From Sedimentisphaerales bacterium (GTDB lineage: Bacteria > Planctomycetota > Phycisphaerae > Sedimentisphaerales > Anaerobacaceae): a stretch of 33,452 nucleotides of DNA. Position 1 is the first letter of the stretch. Each line of letters starts with the position of its first letter. The stretch spans positions 1 to 33,452 of the forward strand of contig JAFGEF010000170.1 of the NCBI GenBank assembly GCA_016931715.1, in the 5' to 3' direction. Below the pieces are notes generated by a model. The model was not told the DNA's origin. It was given only the letters and a program-made list of their open reading frames with translations, and made no database searches. The translations under genes were made by a program, and so were the position numbers. Positions 1-6,596 of this stretch are shown piece by piece.

Positions 1-24
1 CTCTTAAAAAAGTAAATATTATTA

Positions 25-76
25 GACACGGATTAGCAAAGATTAAAAAATCTGTGAAATCTGTGGAATCTGTGTC
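25..76. repeat. Intergenic hairpin repeat with 9-bp tandem units
   Basis: The left arm gacacggatt (25-34) pairs with the right arm aatctgtgtc (67-76) with one G/T mismatch. Between them lie three near-identical 9-bp tandem units (aaatctgtg, aaatctgtg, gaatctgtg; 48-74). It sits in the leader of the first pilin gene. Repeats of this general style occur between genes in many bacteria; its function is unknown. The arms and units are read directly; the family link is from memory. Confidence 0.6.
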
Positions 77-98
77 AGAAAAAATAAGAAATTTGTAT

Positions 99-115
99 GC
101 GGAGTCGTATTCCGC
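99..115. other. Small GC-rich hairpin in pilin leader
   Basis: GCGGA (99-103) pairs with TCCGC (111-115) around a 7-nt loop, about 35 bases before the pilin ribosome binding site. It could fold in the mRNA leader or be another small repeat. No T-tract follows, so it is not a terminator. Confidence 0.35.
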
Positions 116-163
116 GAGATGTGTGTGTATTTAATTCAATTGTTTTTGAAAGGAAAAAAGATC

Positions 164-586
164 ATGAAAAGTAGAAAAGGTTTTACACTGATTGAGTTGA
201 TGGTAGTTATCGTTATCGTAGCGGTTCTTGCCGCTATTGTCGTTCCGCTGCTTATTAGCCGTATTGAACGTGCAAAGCGTTCCGAAGGCAAAGCAATTGC
301 GGGACAAATTGCAACGGCTGTACGTGCTTATGCTGCCGAATATGAGGGGGATGCGACTTTCTCTGCTACGCCCGATTTAGAGGATGATTTGGGATTCAGG
401 CTTAACGAGTTGGACGGTAAATACTTCCAGCAGAGTGGTACAACAGTTACTGGTGTTGATGTCACCGATGAAGGGCAAGTATCTTATGAGATAACGGTAA
501 ATTCAAAGGTTGCTGACTTGGATGATGTTGTTTTGACCTGCGATGCAGATAATGGCTATTCGCCAACATTTGATGAAGATGAATAA
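164..586 (+). CDS. Type IV pilin / pseudopilin, major-type (140 aa)
   Basis: Predicted pilin subunit that inserts in the inner membrane, is cut by a prepilin peptidase and assembles into a pilus or pseudopilus. The N-terminus reads MKSRKG then FTLIELMVVIVIVAVLAA: a short basic leader, Gly at -1, Phe at +1, Glu at +5 and a hydrophobic helix. The C-terminal part is acidic, ends DEDE, and is small, as in GspG/PilA-like subunits. I chose the ATG at 164 over an upstream ATG at 119 because AAAGGA lies at 149-154 and a 6-residue leader fits the family better than a 21-residue one. It is followed by two sets of minor pilins, which suggests this is the main subunit. The stop codon lies inside a duplicated 30-bp element. 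Whether it belongs to a true pilus or a type II-like pseudopilus cannot be told from this gene alone; PilT downstream favours a pilus. Confidence 0.85.
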   Translation: MKSRKGFTLIELMVVIVIVAVLAAIVVPLLISRIERAKRSEGKAIAGQIATAVRAYAAEYEGDATFSATPDLEDDLGFRLNELDGKYFQQSGTTVTGVDVTDEGQVSYEITVNSKVADLDDVVLTCDADNGYSPTFDEDE

Positions 587-636
587 ATAGGGACAGCTAC
601 CTATTTTGATGAATAAATAGGGACAGCTACCTATTT
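578..636. repeat. Tandem duplicated palindromic element (2 x 30 bp)
   Basis: A 29-base sequence occurs at 578-606 and again at 608-636, offset by 30. Each copy contains AAATAGG and CCTATTT as inverted arms around an 8-base loop (GACAGCTA). The first copy supplies the last two codons and stop of the pilin gene (GAT GAA TAA), and the second repeats them outside the frame. This looks like a REP-type palindromic element of the kind mobilised by Y1 (RAYT) transposases, but no such transposase is in the window. Confidence 0.75.
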
Positions 637-660
637 AGTTGAGAATGAAATTAACAGGGG

Positions 661-696
661 GTGGGGCTTTTTGCCTGATTGGTGAAAATGCCCCAC
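661..696 (+). promoter_or_regulatory. Stem-loop between major pilin and first minor-pilin set
   Basis: GTGGGGC (661-667) pairs with GCCCCAC (690-696). The stem continues as TTTT/AAAA past one bulged base, and the loop is 13 nt. It ends 25 bases before the ATG of the next gene, and no clear T-run follows, so full termination is unlikely. It could stabilise the upstream pilin mRNA or attenuate expression of the minor pilins. Confidence 0.5.
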
Positions 697-721
697 AAAA
701 CTGTCTTTTAATGGGAAAGAA

Positions 722-1189
722 ATGTCAATAAAAGTCATACATCTCGTTAAAGGTCTTACTCTCATCGAGGCTCTAATTGCAATGGCGATAGTCTCCATAC
801 TCGGTATAGGCGGGCTTTCATACCAGTACTTCGGCGCAAAGCACTTCCGCATAGCACATTCGGAGCTGACGGCGACACGCGCGGGCCAGCTTTTGATTGA
901 GGATTGGAAATCAAACGGCGCCAAAGATATTATCAACTACGATGCCGAAGAACTCGGCGTAGGTTTCGTAAAGCCTGACCCCGGAGATTACAGCTACTAT
1001 ACCATTACCATAGACGGCGTGAAGCTGCATTCGACGCTTTCCTTCGATGACGTGGAAATAGATGAAGATGCAGGCGTAACGCTGCGCCAGATAAATGTTA
1101 AAGTGCAATGGGAAGATGGTCCCGGGGGCTTGTCAGCCGATGACCCTTCTATTACGCTTTCGACTTATGCAAGGTTAGACTCGGACTAA
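722..1189 (+). CDS. Minor pilin, PilV/GspI-like (set 1)
   Basis: Predicted minor pilin of 155 aa, an initiation or tip-complex component. The prepilin motif VKG|LTLIEALIAMAIVSILGIGG has Gly at -1, Leu at +1 and Glu at +5, followed by one hydrophobic helix. It is the first of three genes in V-W-X order with gaps of 7 and 12 bases, so they are probably co-translated. After the helix it shares a pattern with the gene at 3706: both have a Leu-Leu-Ile-Glu-X-Trp stretch about 45 residues after the cleavage site. The C-terminal two thirds resembles nothing I can name. The start is the ATG preceded by GGGAAAG. PilV versus GspI is a class-level assignment only. Confidence 0.75.
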   Translation: MSIKVIHLVKGLTLIEALIAMAIVSILGIGGLSYQYFGAKHFRIAHSELTATRAGQLLIEDWKSNGAKDIINYDAEELGVGFVKPDPGDYSYYTITIDGVKLHSTLSFDDVEIDEDAGVTLRQINVKVQWEDGPGGLSADDPSITLSTYARLDSD

Positions 1190-1196
1190 AAAAAAT

Positions 1197-1856
1197 ATGA
1201 GAAAAACAAGACGAAAATTTGCAAAAGGCATCACGCTTGTCGAATTGATAATAGGCGTTGTGGTCTCGCTCATCGTGGTCGCTACGGCGGGACTGCTTAT
1301 GGTTGCAGGCCATAAGAACTGGGGAAAGACATATAGATACGCCTATGGCGATGTCCAGGTCAATGCCATTGAGACTATGGTCGCTTTCGGCAAGACAGGC
1401 AGGATGTCCAATAAATCCGATTATGTTCTTTATAATTATGACGGCTCGACTTTCGACGGACCTGTTCTCCCTTCCGACCCGCTGAATCCTGTGGAAGTAG
1501 TTACCGGCAGCGCAATCGAGTTCAGGTACTGGGACGCAGAACTGCAGGACAGCTTCATGGATACCGATGTTACAGGCAATGCGTACAAGCTCTTTTATGT
1601 CGAAGACGGGGAACTGAGAGCCGAAAAAGGGGCATATCCTCCCGGCGGAGTTGATGGTTCAGGCAATAAACTAAATCCGGCAAGCACATATATACTTGCC
1701 CGGAATGTCCAGTCTGTCGTATTCAGTCATACGACACAGGACAAATTCGGAAATGGAAACGGCTGCATAAAAATGGATCTTACGCTTTATGACCCGAAGG
1801 AGGATAAAGGGATACACGTAAAGACTGCTACATTAATGCGTAACGTCTGGCCCTAA
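1197..1856 (+). CDS. Minor pilin, PilW/GspJ-like (set 1)
   Basis: Predicted minor pilin of 219 aa. Leader MRKTRRKFAKG, then ITLVELIIGVVVSLIVVATAG: Gly at -1, Ile at +1, Glu at +5 and a hydrophobic helix, followed by AGHKNW, which recurs as AGHRNY in the gene at 4217. Length and position (second of three) fit PilW or GspJ. It begins 7 bases after the preceding stop with no obvious Shine-Dalgarno, so translation is probably coupled. The globular part has many Asp/Gly/Pro turns and ends in a beta-rich segment like other minor pilins. Confidence 0.75.
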   Translation: MRKTRRKFAKGITLVELIIGVVVSLIVVATAGLLMVAGHKNWGKTYRYAYGDVQVNAIETMVAFGKTGRMSNKSDYVLYNYDGSTFDGPVLPSDPLNPVEVVTGSAIEFRYWDAELQDSFMDTDVTGNAYKLFYVEDGELRAEKGAYPPGGVDGSGNKLNPASTYILARNVQSVVFSHTTQDKFGNGNGCIKMDLTLYDPKEDKGIHVKTATLMRNVWP

Positions 1857-1868
1857 TTAAGGAAAACA

Positions 1869-3545
1869 ATGAAAGCTTCATATCAAGAAAACATGCCCGG
1901 CGGCAGAAAGGCTTTTGCGCTGGTTATGGTGCTCGTAGTAGCTGTTGTTCTGGCTCTGCTTGGCGCCGGGCTGCTGCAAATCTGCTATGGAGTGCGATTG
2001 CGAGCAATGAAACTCAAGAGAGAAACAATTTCTATGCTGGCAGCGGAAGCCGGCTATGAAAAAGGTATTTACTGGATGAGCAAACAGGACGATGTCCTTA
2101 CCGGACTGGCAAATGGTGAGCCCGGCTCGGTCGGCTCAATCAATTTTGCGGACGGAAGATGTGATTACCAGGTCATGTTCCATGATTTCATCGGCTCAAG
2201 ACCGATATACAGGATTCTGTCCACAGGTTACAGCGGTCCGGCAAATCGCGTTGTCGATGTTTATGTAATGCAGAAAATCACCGGCTGGGACATGGGCTTG
2301 TGCAGAGTGCCGAACGGCCCGACTTCTACCGCTGAAGTGCATTTTGCAGGCGGTGAAGTAATTAATATACCAATACACATTAACGACAGGAAAGACAGTC
2401 CGGATACAAGAGATATATATATATCAGGCAGCCCGCAATTTCTGGAAAAGGTGGAAATGGGCGAGTCTCAATACAGCGGAATGACTAATAAATACAGCGG
2501 CGTTATGGGATTTTTCGATGGGGGAATTCTGTTCGACCAACCTGATGTTAAAATAACAAACGAAGCCGCTGTGCAGAGCAAGGTGAACCGCTTCCGCAAT
2601 AGTACAAATCCAGCTTATATTTTTACGCCTTCCGGAACTGCTGCTCTTACGAATCCGCAAAGCGCGGTTCAGCTCGAATTTTTTGTGCAGGCGAATACCG
2701 GATATGTCCGTATAACCAATAACTGCACAGTCATGGGCGCTGCTCCGGGCGACCATGATTACCGCATAGTGCCCGGCACAGGCGGAACACATTACGAAAA
2801 ATACAATATTTACGCATATCATTATAAACCTGATACCGAAACAAGCGTAACAATCCCGCTGCAAAATACCTATGTTAGCCAGACATTCGCGGGGATACCG
2901 AGCGAGCCGGGAGGACAGATTTTTGTCGATGGCAACGTTATTATTGGAAGCGCTGAATATAATGAGATGACTGTCAAAGGCAAGCTGACAATAGTAGCGA
3001 CCGGCACAATCTGGATTGCCGATTCTGTTATAGTTGACGGTGCGCTTCACGGCGGAACCTACGTACCGAATAAAAATAACGATAACGTTCTTGGCTTGAT
3101 TTCCCAGCGGGTAATAAAAGTTATCGACCCGGGCCTTGCGGATAATTACGGCACACTTTCACCTGTAGATGACCTGATTTTAGGGGCGGCAAAGACACAT
3201 TCCTATGCTCCGACAGCAAATGGCGCGAGCATGACAACAAATGTTCGCTATCTTCCTGACCCGACAATAGTAATAGCCGCTGTTACAGTAGGCGGCGGGG
3301 GATGGGGAGCTGAAAACGTAGGAAACAGAAAAGAATACAACGGCATACAGGATGATTTAATCCTGAACGGCTCTATCTGCGAAGCAGTCAGGGGAGTTGT
3401 CGGTCTTGTGGGTAATGACGGTTATATTAAAAAATATACTATAGATGAAAGATTGCTTGAAGGTGTGCTTCCCGGCAATATATGGTTTGGCGGCAAGTAT
3501 GTTCCCGCTCCGGCCGGATGGCATGACTATAGAAGCAATGATTAG
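1869..3545 (+). CDS. Large minor pilin, PilX/GspK-like, possible tip protein (set 1)
   Basis: Predicted 558-aa pilus-associated protein. The N-terminus (about residues 12-36) is a basic segment, GGRKA, followed by FALVMVLVVAVVLALLGAG. This is like a prepilin helix but has Met instead of Glu at +5 and Ala rather than Gly at the cleavage site. PilX and GspK proteins, which sit at the tip, commonly lack Glu5. After the helix comes a long alpha segment with AAEAG, then an extended Gly/Asn-rich region with beta-type repeats around residues 340-400 (DGNVIIGSAEYNEMTVKG, then VDGALHGGTY). It starts at an ATG with AAGGAA just upstream. It is far larger than ordinary PilX, so an adhesive or tip-capping domain is plausible but unproven. 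Confidence 0.65.
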   Translation: MKASYQENMPGGRKAFALVMVLVVAVVLALLGAGLLQICYGVRLRAMKLKRETISMLAAEAGYEKGIYWMSKQDDVLTGLANGEPGSVGSINFADGRCDYQVMFHDFIGSRPIYRILSTGYSGPANRVVDVYVMQKITGWDMGLCRVPNGPTSTAEVHFAGGEVINIPIHINDRKDSPDTRDIYISGSPQFLEKVEMGESQYSGMTNKYSGVMGFFDGGILFDQPDVKITNEAAVQSKVNRFRNSTNPAYIFTPSGTAALTNPQSAVQLEFFVQANTGYVRITNNCTVMGAAPGDHDYRIVPGTGGTHYEKYNIYAYHYKPDTETSVTIPLQNTYVSQTFAGIPSEPGGQIFVDGNVIIGSAEYNEMTVKGKLTIVATGTIWIADSVIVDGALHGGTYVPNKNNDNVLGLISQRVIKVIDPGLADNYGTLSPVDDLILGAAKTHSYAPTANGASMTTNVRYLPDPTIVIAAVTVGGGGWGAENVGNRKEYNGIQDDLILNGSICEAVRGVVGLVGNDGYIKKYTIDERLLEGVLPGNIWFGGKYVPAPAGWHDYRSND

Positions 3546-3580
3546 GGCATTGAGTTCTGCAAAATTGAAGTCAGGCTTAC

Positions 3581-3625
3581 TTTTTAGAAAGAAAAATTGT
3601 TTTTTATTGATTTCTTTCTGAAAAA
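3581..3625 (+). terminator. A/T-rich stem-loop after set 1
   Basis: TTTTTAGAAAGAAA (3581-3594) pairs with TTTCTTTCT (3611-3619) and then AAAAA (3621-3625) past a bulged G. It lies about 35 bases after the set-1 stop. It is low in GC and overlaps the promoter-like -35, so it is a weak candidate. Confidence 0.35.
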
Positions 3626-3636
3626 TAGGGTATAAT
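3607..3636 (+). promoter_or_regulatory. Sigma70-like promoter for minor-pilin set 2
   Basis: TTGATT (3607-3612), an 18-bp spacer and TATAAT (3631-3636), 70 bases before the ATG at 3706. A perfect -10 and 4/6 match at -35. It suggests set 2 can be transcribed apart from set 1. Confidence 0.55.
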
Positions 3637-3705
3637 TTATAACTAAGCAGTTATTATAGATTGTATGGCTTCAATTTTGCAGAAACTTTAAATACAGGGG
3701 AATAA

Positions 3706-4215
3706 ATGGAAGGATTAGGGAAAAATCGCGATAAAGGCTTAACGCTGATTGAGGTGATGATTTCCCTTATTGTCATCCTGATTGTCGTTATCGGCGCAGT
3801 CGGTTATATGTACGCAACCGCTGTGAATGCGCATTTGGCGGATATGAAGGCAACCGCATCGAGACTCGGACTGCTTCTTATAGAGGGTTGGAGAACGCAG
3901 TCGGGAGAAACAGATCCTACAAAGTATAATCCGAAAGTTGATTTCGATACAAATACATTGATACAATTTGAGGAGTTTGATGAAATAGCTTCTTCAGGCA
4001 ATCCGCCGGGCTTATCTAATGATTTCAAGAATTACAGAATAAAGATAAACGGCACGCAATATTTTGTAAAAATGTCATATCAAGACGACGCAAATGGTAA
4101 GAGAGAATTAAATGTTGCAGTCGCATGGGACCGAAATTCCAAAGACAATTCGCTTGATTACAATACCCTGTTTTTAATACGCCAGACAAAATTCGCGAGT
4201 TATGTGGTAGAATAA
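3706..4215 (+). CDS. Minor pilin, PilV/GspI-like (set 2)
   Basis: Predicted minor pilin of 169 aa, a paralogue of the gene at 722. Leader MEGLGKNRDKG, then LTLIEVMISLIVILIVVIGAVG with Glu at +5. It shares with set 1 the order of features after the helix: an Ala-rich stretch, then LLLIEGWRTQSG against LLIEDWKSNG. It has its own promoter and a ribosome site (ACAGGGGAA) about 5 bases before the ATG. It is followed after one base by the PilW-like gene. The remaining sequence has diverged strongly from set 1, so this is an old duplication or a separately acquired module. Confidence 0.75.
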   Translation: MEGLGKNRDKGLTLIEVMISLIVILIVVIGAVGYMYATAVNAHLADMKATASRLGLLLIEGWRTQSGETDPTKYNPKVDFDTNTLIQFEEFDEIASSGNPPGLSNDFKNYRIKINGTQYFVKMSYQDDANGKRELNVAVAWDRNSKDNSLDYNTLFLIRQTKFASYVVE

Positions 4216-4216
4216 T

Positions 4217-4798
4217 ATGGCTGTAAAAAATAAACATTTTAGAAGCGGTGTTACTCTCATTGAGTTAGTAGTAACGGTTCTTGCTGCTATTATTCTTATG
4301 ATTGGCATAGTCAGTATTTTAGCTGCTGGTCACAGGAATTATAGGACAATGTTTGACAGAACAACAAGCGAGGTAGTTAGAAATGCCTACGAAGCAAGAA
4401 TTATTTTCGATAGAATCGTACGCAAATCTGTTTATGACTATTATGACTTAAACGAAGCAGGAGACAGTCTCGTTGTGTTTTTCTACCCTGATCCTGATAA
4501 TATCGAAACATTAAATGATCACCCAACAATGTATGCCATGTTCTATAAGGATGGAAGTGATTTGAAACTTCAACAGGACAGTTTTACTGGATGGCCTCCA
4601 CCAACAATAACACCAGAAGCAGGTGATTCTGTAATAGCTAAAAATGTAACCGCATTAGAATTTACGGTTGTAAGTGCATCTATTCGCATGGCTCTTACGC
4701 TGGATGATACAAACAACCCCGGAAATAAAAATGCGCTAAGCACTCTGAAACTGAATGTTGTGACTACTGCGATTCGTCATAACAAATTACCTGATTAA
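4217..4798 (+). CDS. Minor pilin, PilW/GspJ-like (set 2)
   Basis: Predicted minor pilin of 193 aa. Leader MAVKNKHFRSG, then VTLIELVVTVLAAIILMIGIV with Glu at +5, then AAGHRNY, matching AGHKNW in the gene at 1197. The start lies one base after the preceding stop, which indicates translational coupling. Its C-terminus (ALTLDDTNNPGNKNALSTL followed by a short strand) resembles the end of other PilW/GspJ proteins. Base composition is lower in G+C than in set 1. Confidence 0.75.
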   Translation: MAVKNKHFRSGVTLIELVVTVLAAIILMIGIVSILAAGHRNYRTMFDRTTSEVVRNAYEARIIFDRIVRKSVYDYYDLNEAGDSLVVFFYPDPDNIETLNDHPTMYAMFYKDGSDLKLQQDSFTGWPPPTITPEAGDSVIAKNVTALEFTVVSASIRMALTLDDTNNPGNKNALSTLKLNVVTTAIRHNKLPD

Positions 4799-4833
4799 AA
4801 ATAAGTTCTTAATAAAAAAAGAATAACTAAAAT

Positions 4834-4846
4834 ATTCCAGTGGAAT
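4834..4846. other. 13-bp palindrome upstream of the large set-2 pilin
   Basis: ATTCCA-G-TGGAAT is a perfect palindrome around one central base, 17 bases before the ATG at 4863 and just ahead of its ribosome site (GAGGG). A related split palindrome (TTCCA...TGGAA) lies before pilT at 12563-12579. It may be an operator or chance. Confidence 0.3.
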
Positions 4847-4862
4847 TTGTGAGGGTTATAAA

Positions 4863-6239
4863 ATGAATGCGAAAATAAGATATTCGAGAAAATTCAGGAA
4901 AGGTTCCCTGCTTGGTCTTGTTCTGGTCATCGGAATTTGTCTGGCTTTGCTGGGTTTCGGTATGCTGCAAATGGGTTTTGGCGGCCGTGTCAATGCCGCT
5001 ATCTCGACTGATTCAATAAATGCCCGCATAGCGGCTGATGCAGGTTTGATGGATGCTCTTTACCAGATGAATTTAAATTTTAAAAAATTAGGTGCATTTC
5101 CAACTTCTCCAAGCGCAGAGACTTCTCTTGCAAATATGAATGCTAAATATGTTTTTTATATTAATAATCTTGCTACTAATGATTTTCAAATTGATTCCGT
5201 GGGTACAAGCTTGCGAGAGACAAGGACTGTACATGCGATAACCGAATATGCTAGTATGTTTGATTATGCGCTTTTTGTAACAAATTCAATAGACATGAGA
5301 AACTCAGGAATGATTGATGCTTATGATTCTAATGATGGAACTTATGGTGGAACAAATGCAGGTTTATTTGTAGAGGTTGGAAGTGAAACAGAACAACCTT
5401 ATAAAGGACCAGGTCAAGATGACGGGATTGGTCTTGCTTTGGGAGTTAAAATAACAGGAAGTGTAGCTGTGGGAACAGGTTTGTCTCCCGAAGAAATTTG
5501 GGGAACTGGAAATAATGGTGTTCTTCAAGCTAAAAATCCTGGTGATATAACAGGTGGCGCTTTTTCTCCTTCAGAATCTTATATTTGGACCGATCCAAGA
5601 ACATTAATGCCAGCAGAAGGAGCATATCAATATGTACCGATGACAGGAGGAAAAATTGATAATATAGCTGTAAATGGGCATCAAACAATTGGAACTGACC
5701 TTGTTATAGATGGAGCAACAAAGATTACTCCTTTGCAAATTATAAGATGTGCTGATCTTGATATCGCAGCAGGTAGTGTTCTTGAAATTTATAGTCCGAA
5801 TCCGGAAGCACCAGTTGTTATTAATGTGACAGGTGATTTAATTATAGGGCAGGGAGCAGAGATTGTAGTAACAAACGGCTCTGCATTAACTATTTTCCTG
5901 GATGGTAATTTAAATGCACCACCAAATGGTATTAAATTCACTAATTTGACAACTCCGACTAATCCTGCACCTAAATATTTTCAGATATTTGGTACAAGTA
6001 ATCCCGATGATGGACCAATGAAATGGACTCTTGGTAATGAAGGTAAATTTTATGGTATTATTTATGCTCCAAATGCCGATTTGACTTTTAACAATAGTGT
6101 TGAAATATTTGGTTCTATATCAGCGAGAAGTTGTGATTTTAGAAATTCTGCTATTCTTCATTATGATTTAACGTTGGCTGAAGAATCAAAATTCTTTACT
6201 GGCTATGTCATCCAACGCTGGTGGGAAGAGGGGAATTAA
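4863..6239 (+). CDS. Large minor pilin, PilX/GspK-like with beta-rich C-terminus (set 2)
   Basis: Predicted 458-aa pilus-associated protein and positional counterpart of the gene at 1869. Basic leader with FRKG, then SLLGLVLVIGICLALLGFG: Gly at -1, no Glu at +5, hydrophobic helix, then LQMGFGGR, which parallels LQICYGVR in set 1. A second Ala-rich helical part contains AADAG. The C-terminal 150 residues form repeating strands such as VINVTGDLIIGQGAEI and KFYGIIYAPNADLTFN, then FGSISARSCDF. This resembles the DUF7305-type domain found in PilX-like proteins (recalled, not searched). Ribosome site GAGGG before the ATG. Codons are A/T-rich compared with set 1. Confidence 0.65.
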   Translation: MNAKIRYSRKFRKGSLLGLVLVIGICLALLGFGMLQMGFGGRVNAAISTDSINARIAADAGLMDALYQMNLNFKKLGAFPTSPSAETSLANMNAKYVFYINNLATNDFQIDSVGTSLRETRTVHAITEYASMFDYALFVTNSIDMRNSGMIDAYDSNDGTYGGTNAGLFVEVGSETEQPYKGPGQDDGIGLALGVKITGSVAVGTGLSPEEIWGTGNNGVLQAKNPGDITGGAFSPSESYIWTDPRTLMPAEGAYQYVPMTGGKIDNIAVNGHQTIGTDLVIDGATKITPLQIIRCADLDIAAGSVLEIYSPNPEAPVVINVTGDLIIGQGAEIVVTNGSALTIFLDGNLNAPPNGIKFTNLTTPTNPAPKYFQIFGTSNPDDGPMKWTLGNEGKFYGIIYAPNADLTFNNSVEIFGSISARSCDFRNSAILHYDLTLAEESKFFTGYVIQRWWEEGN

Positions 6240-6452
6240 AATAGTCGAAAATCATTAGTATTTAGTTGATATTGTTTTATTCTTTGCATTTATGCGCTTT
6301 GAAGTTAAAGACAAGGCGTGATAATCTCTGTGTTAATCATCGTTTTGTGTGGATAAATATCAGACCTTTAAACAGGGTTATTTCCATTTCTACAGTCCAA
6401 TTTAATCATTTTATTTTCTTGTAAAACTATGTCTTTTAGCGAGTAAAATAGT

Positions 6453-6481
6453 TTGCATTTTTTGCATGAAGCGGTTATAAT
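6453..6481 (+). promoter_or_regulatory. Sigma70-like promoter of the pilM operon
   Basis: TTGCAT (6453-6458), exactly 17 bp, then TATAAT (6476-6481). The -10 box is flanked by GCGG (6471-6474) and CCGC (6483-6486), a short inverted repeat that could serve as an operator. The transcript would have a leader of about 110 bases carrying the 6499-6578 element. Confidence 0.6.
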
Positions 6482-6498
6482 TCCGCTGAAATTAAGGA

Positions 6499-6578
6499 TT
6501 TTACCACGAAGGCAACGAAGGTAAAAAAAGTGTAAGTACAAAAAACTTCGTGAATCTCGGTGTTCTTCGTGGTGAAAA
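6499..6578. repeat. Inverted-repeat element (CCACGAAG type) in pilM leader
   Basis: Left arm TTTTACCACGAAG (6499-6511) pairs with CTTCGTGGTGAAAA (6565-6578) with one bulge. A second nested pair, ACGAAG (6515-6520) and CTTCGT (6546-6551), would extend the structure. Similar 'cttcgtggtg' repeats are widespread between bacterial genes. Here it may fold in the leader RNA. Confidence 0.6.
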
Positions 6579-6596
6579 AGTAACAAAGGAATGAGA

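Larger units (their letters stand above)
3555..3684. repeat. Perfect 16-bp inverted repeat enclosing a promoter
   Basis: TTCTGCAAAATTGAAG at 3555-3570 is the exact reverse complement of 3669-3684. The 98 bases between the arms contain a terminator-like hairpin and a promoter-like pair. The arms are too far apart for a simple transcript hairpin. They could be operator sites, terminal repeats of a small non-autonomous element, or a scar from the duplication of the minor-pilin set. I see no flanking target-site duplication. Confidence 0.7.
6240..6596. other. Non-coding gap between pilins and pilus machine
   Basis: About 350 bases with no supportable gene. It contains a sigma70-like promoter (6453-6481) and an inverted-repeat element (6499-6578) in the presumed 5' leader of pilM. 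Around 6317-6356 there is a degenerate gtgttaatc/gtgtggat stretch reminiscent of the repeat at 25-76. A 90-codon frame on the minus strand here has no recognisable features. Confidence 0.6.

Noticed and set aside
1..163. CRISPR array suggested by the 9-bp tandem units
   Set aside because: Units are 9 bp with no spacers and no cas genes nearby; they form part of an inverted repeat.
2424..3050. 208-codon open frame on the minus strand
   Set aside because: Antisense to the large set-1 pilin gene; composition is that of a shadow frame with many Cys/His/Arg.
3615..3628. 14-base match TTTCTGAAAAATAG with 13776-13789
   Set aside because: A single 14-mer match in an A/T-rich 33 kb window is expected by chance about once or twice.
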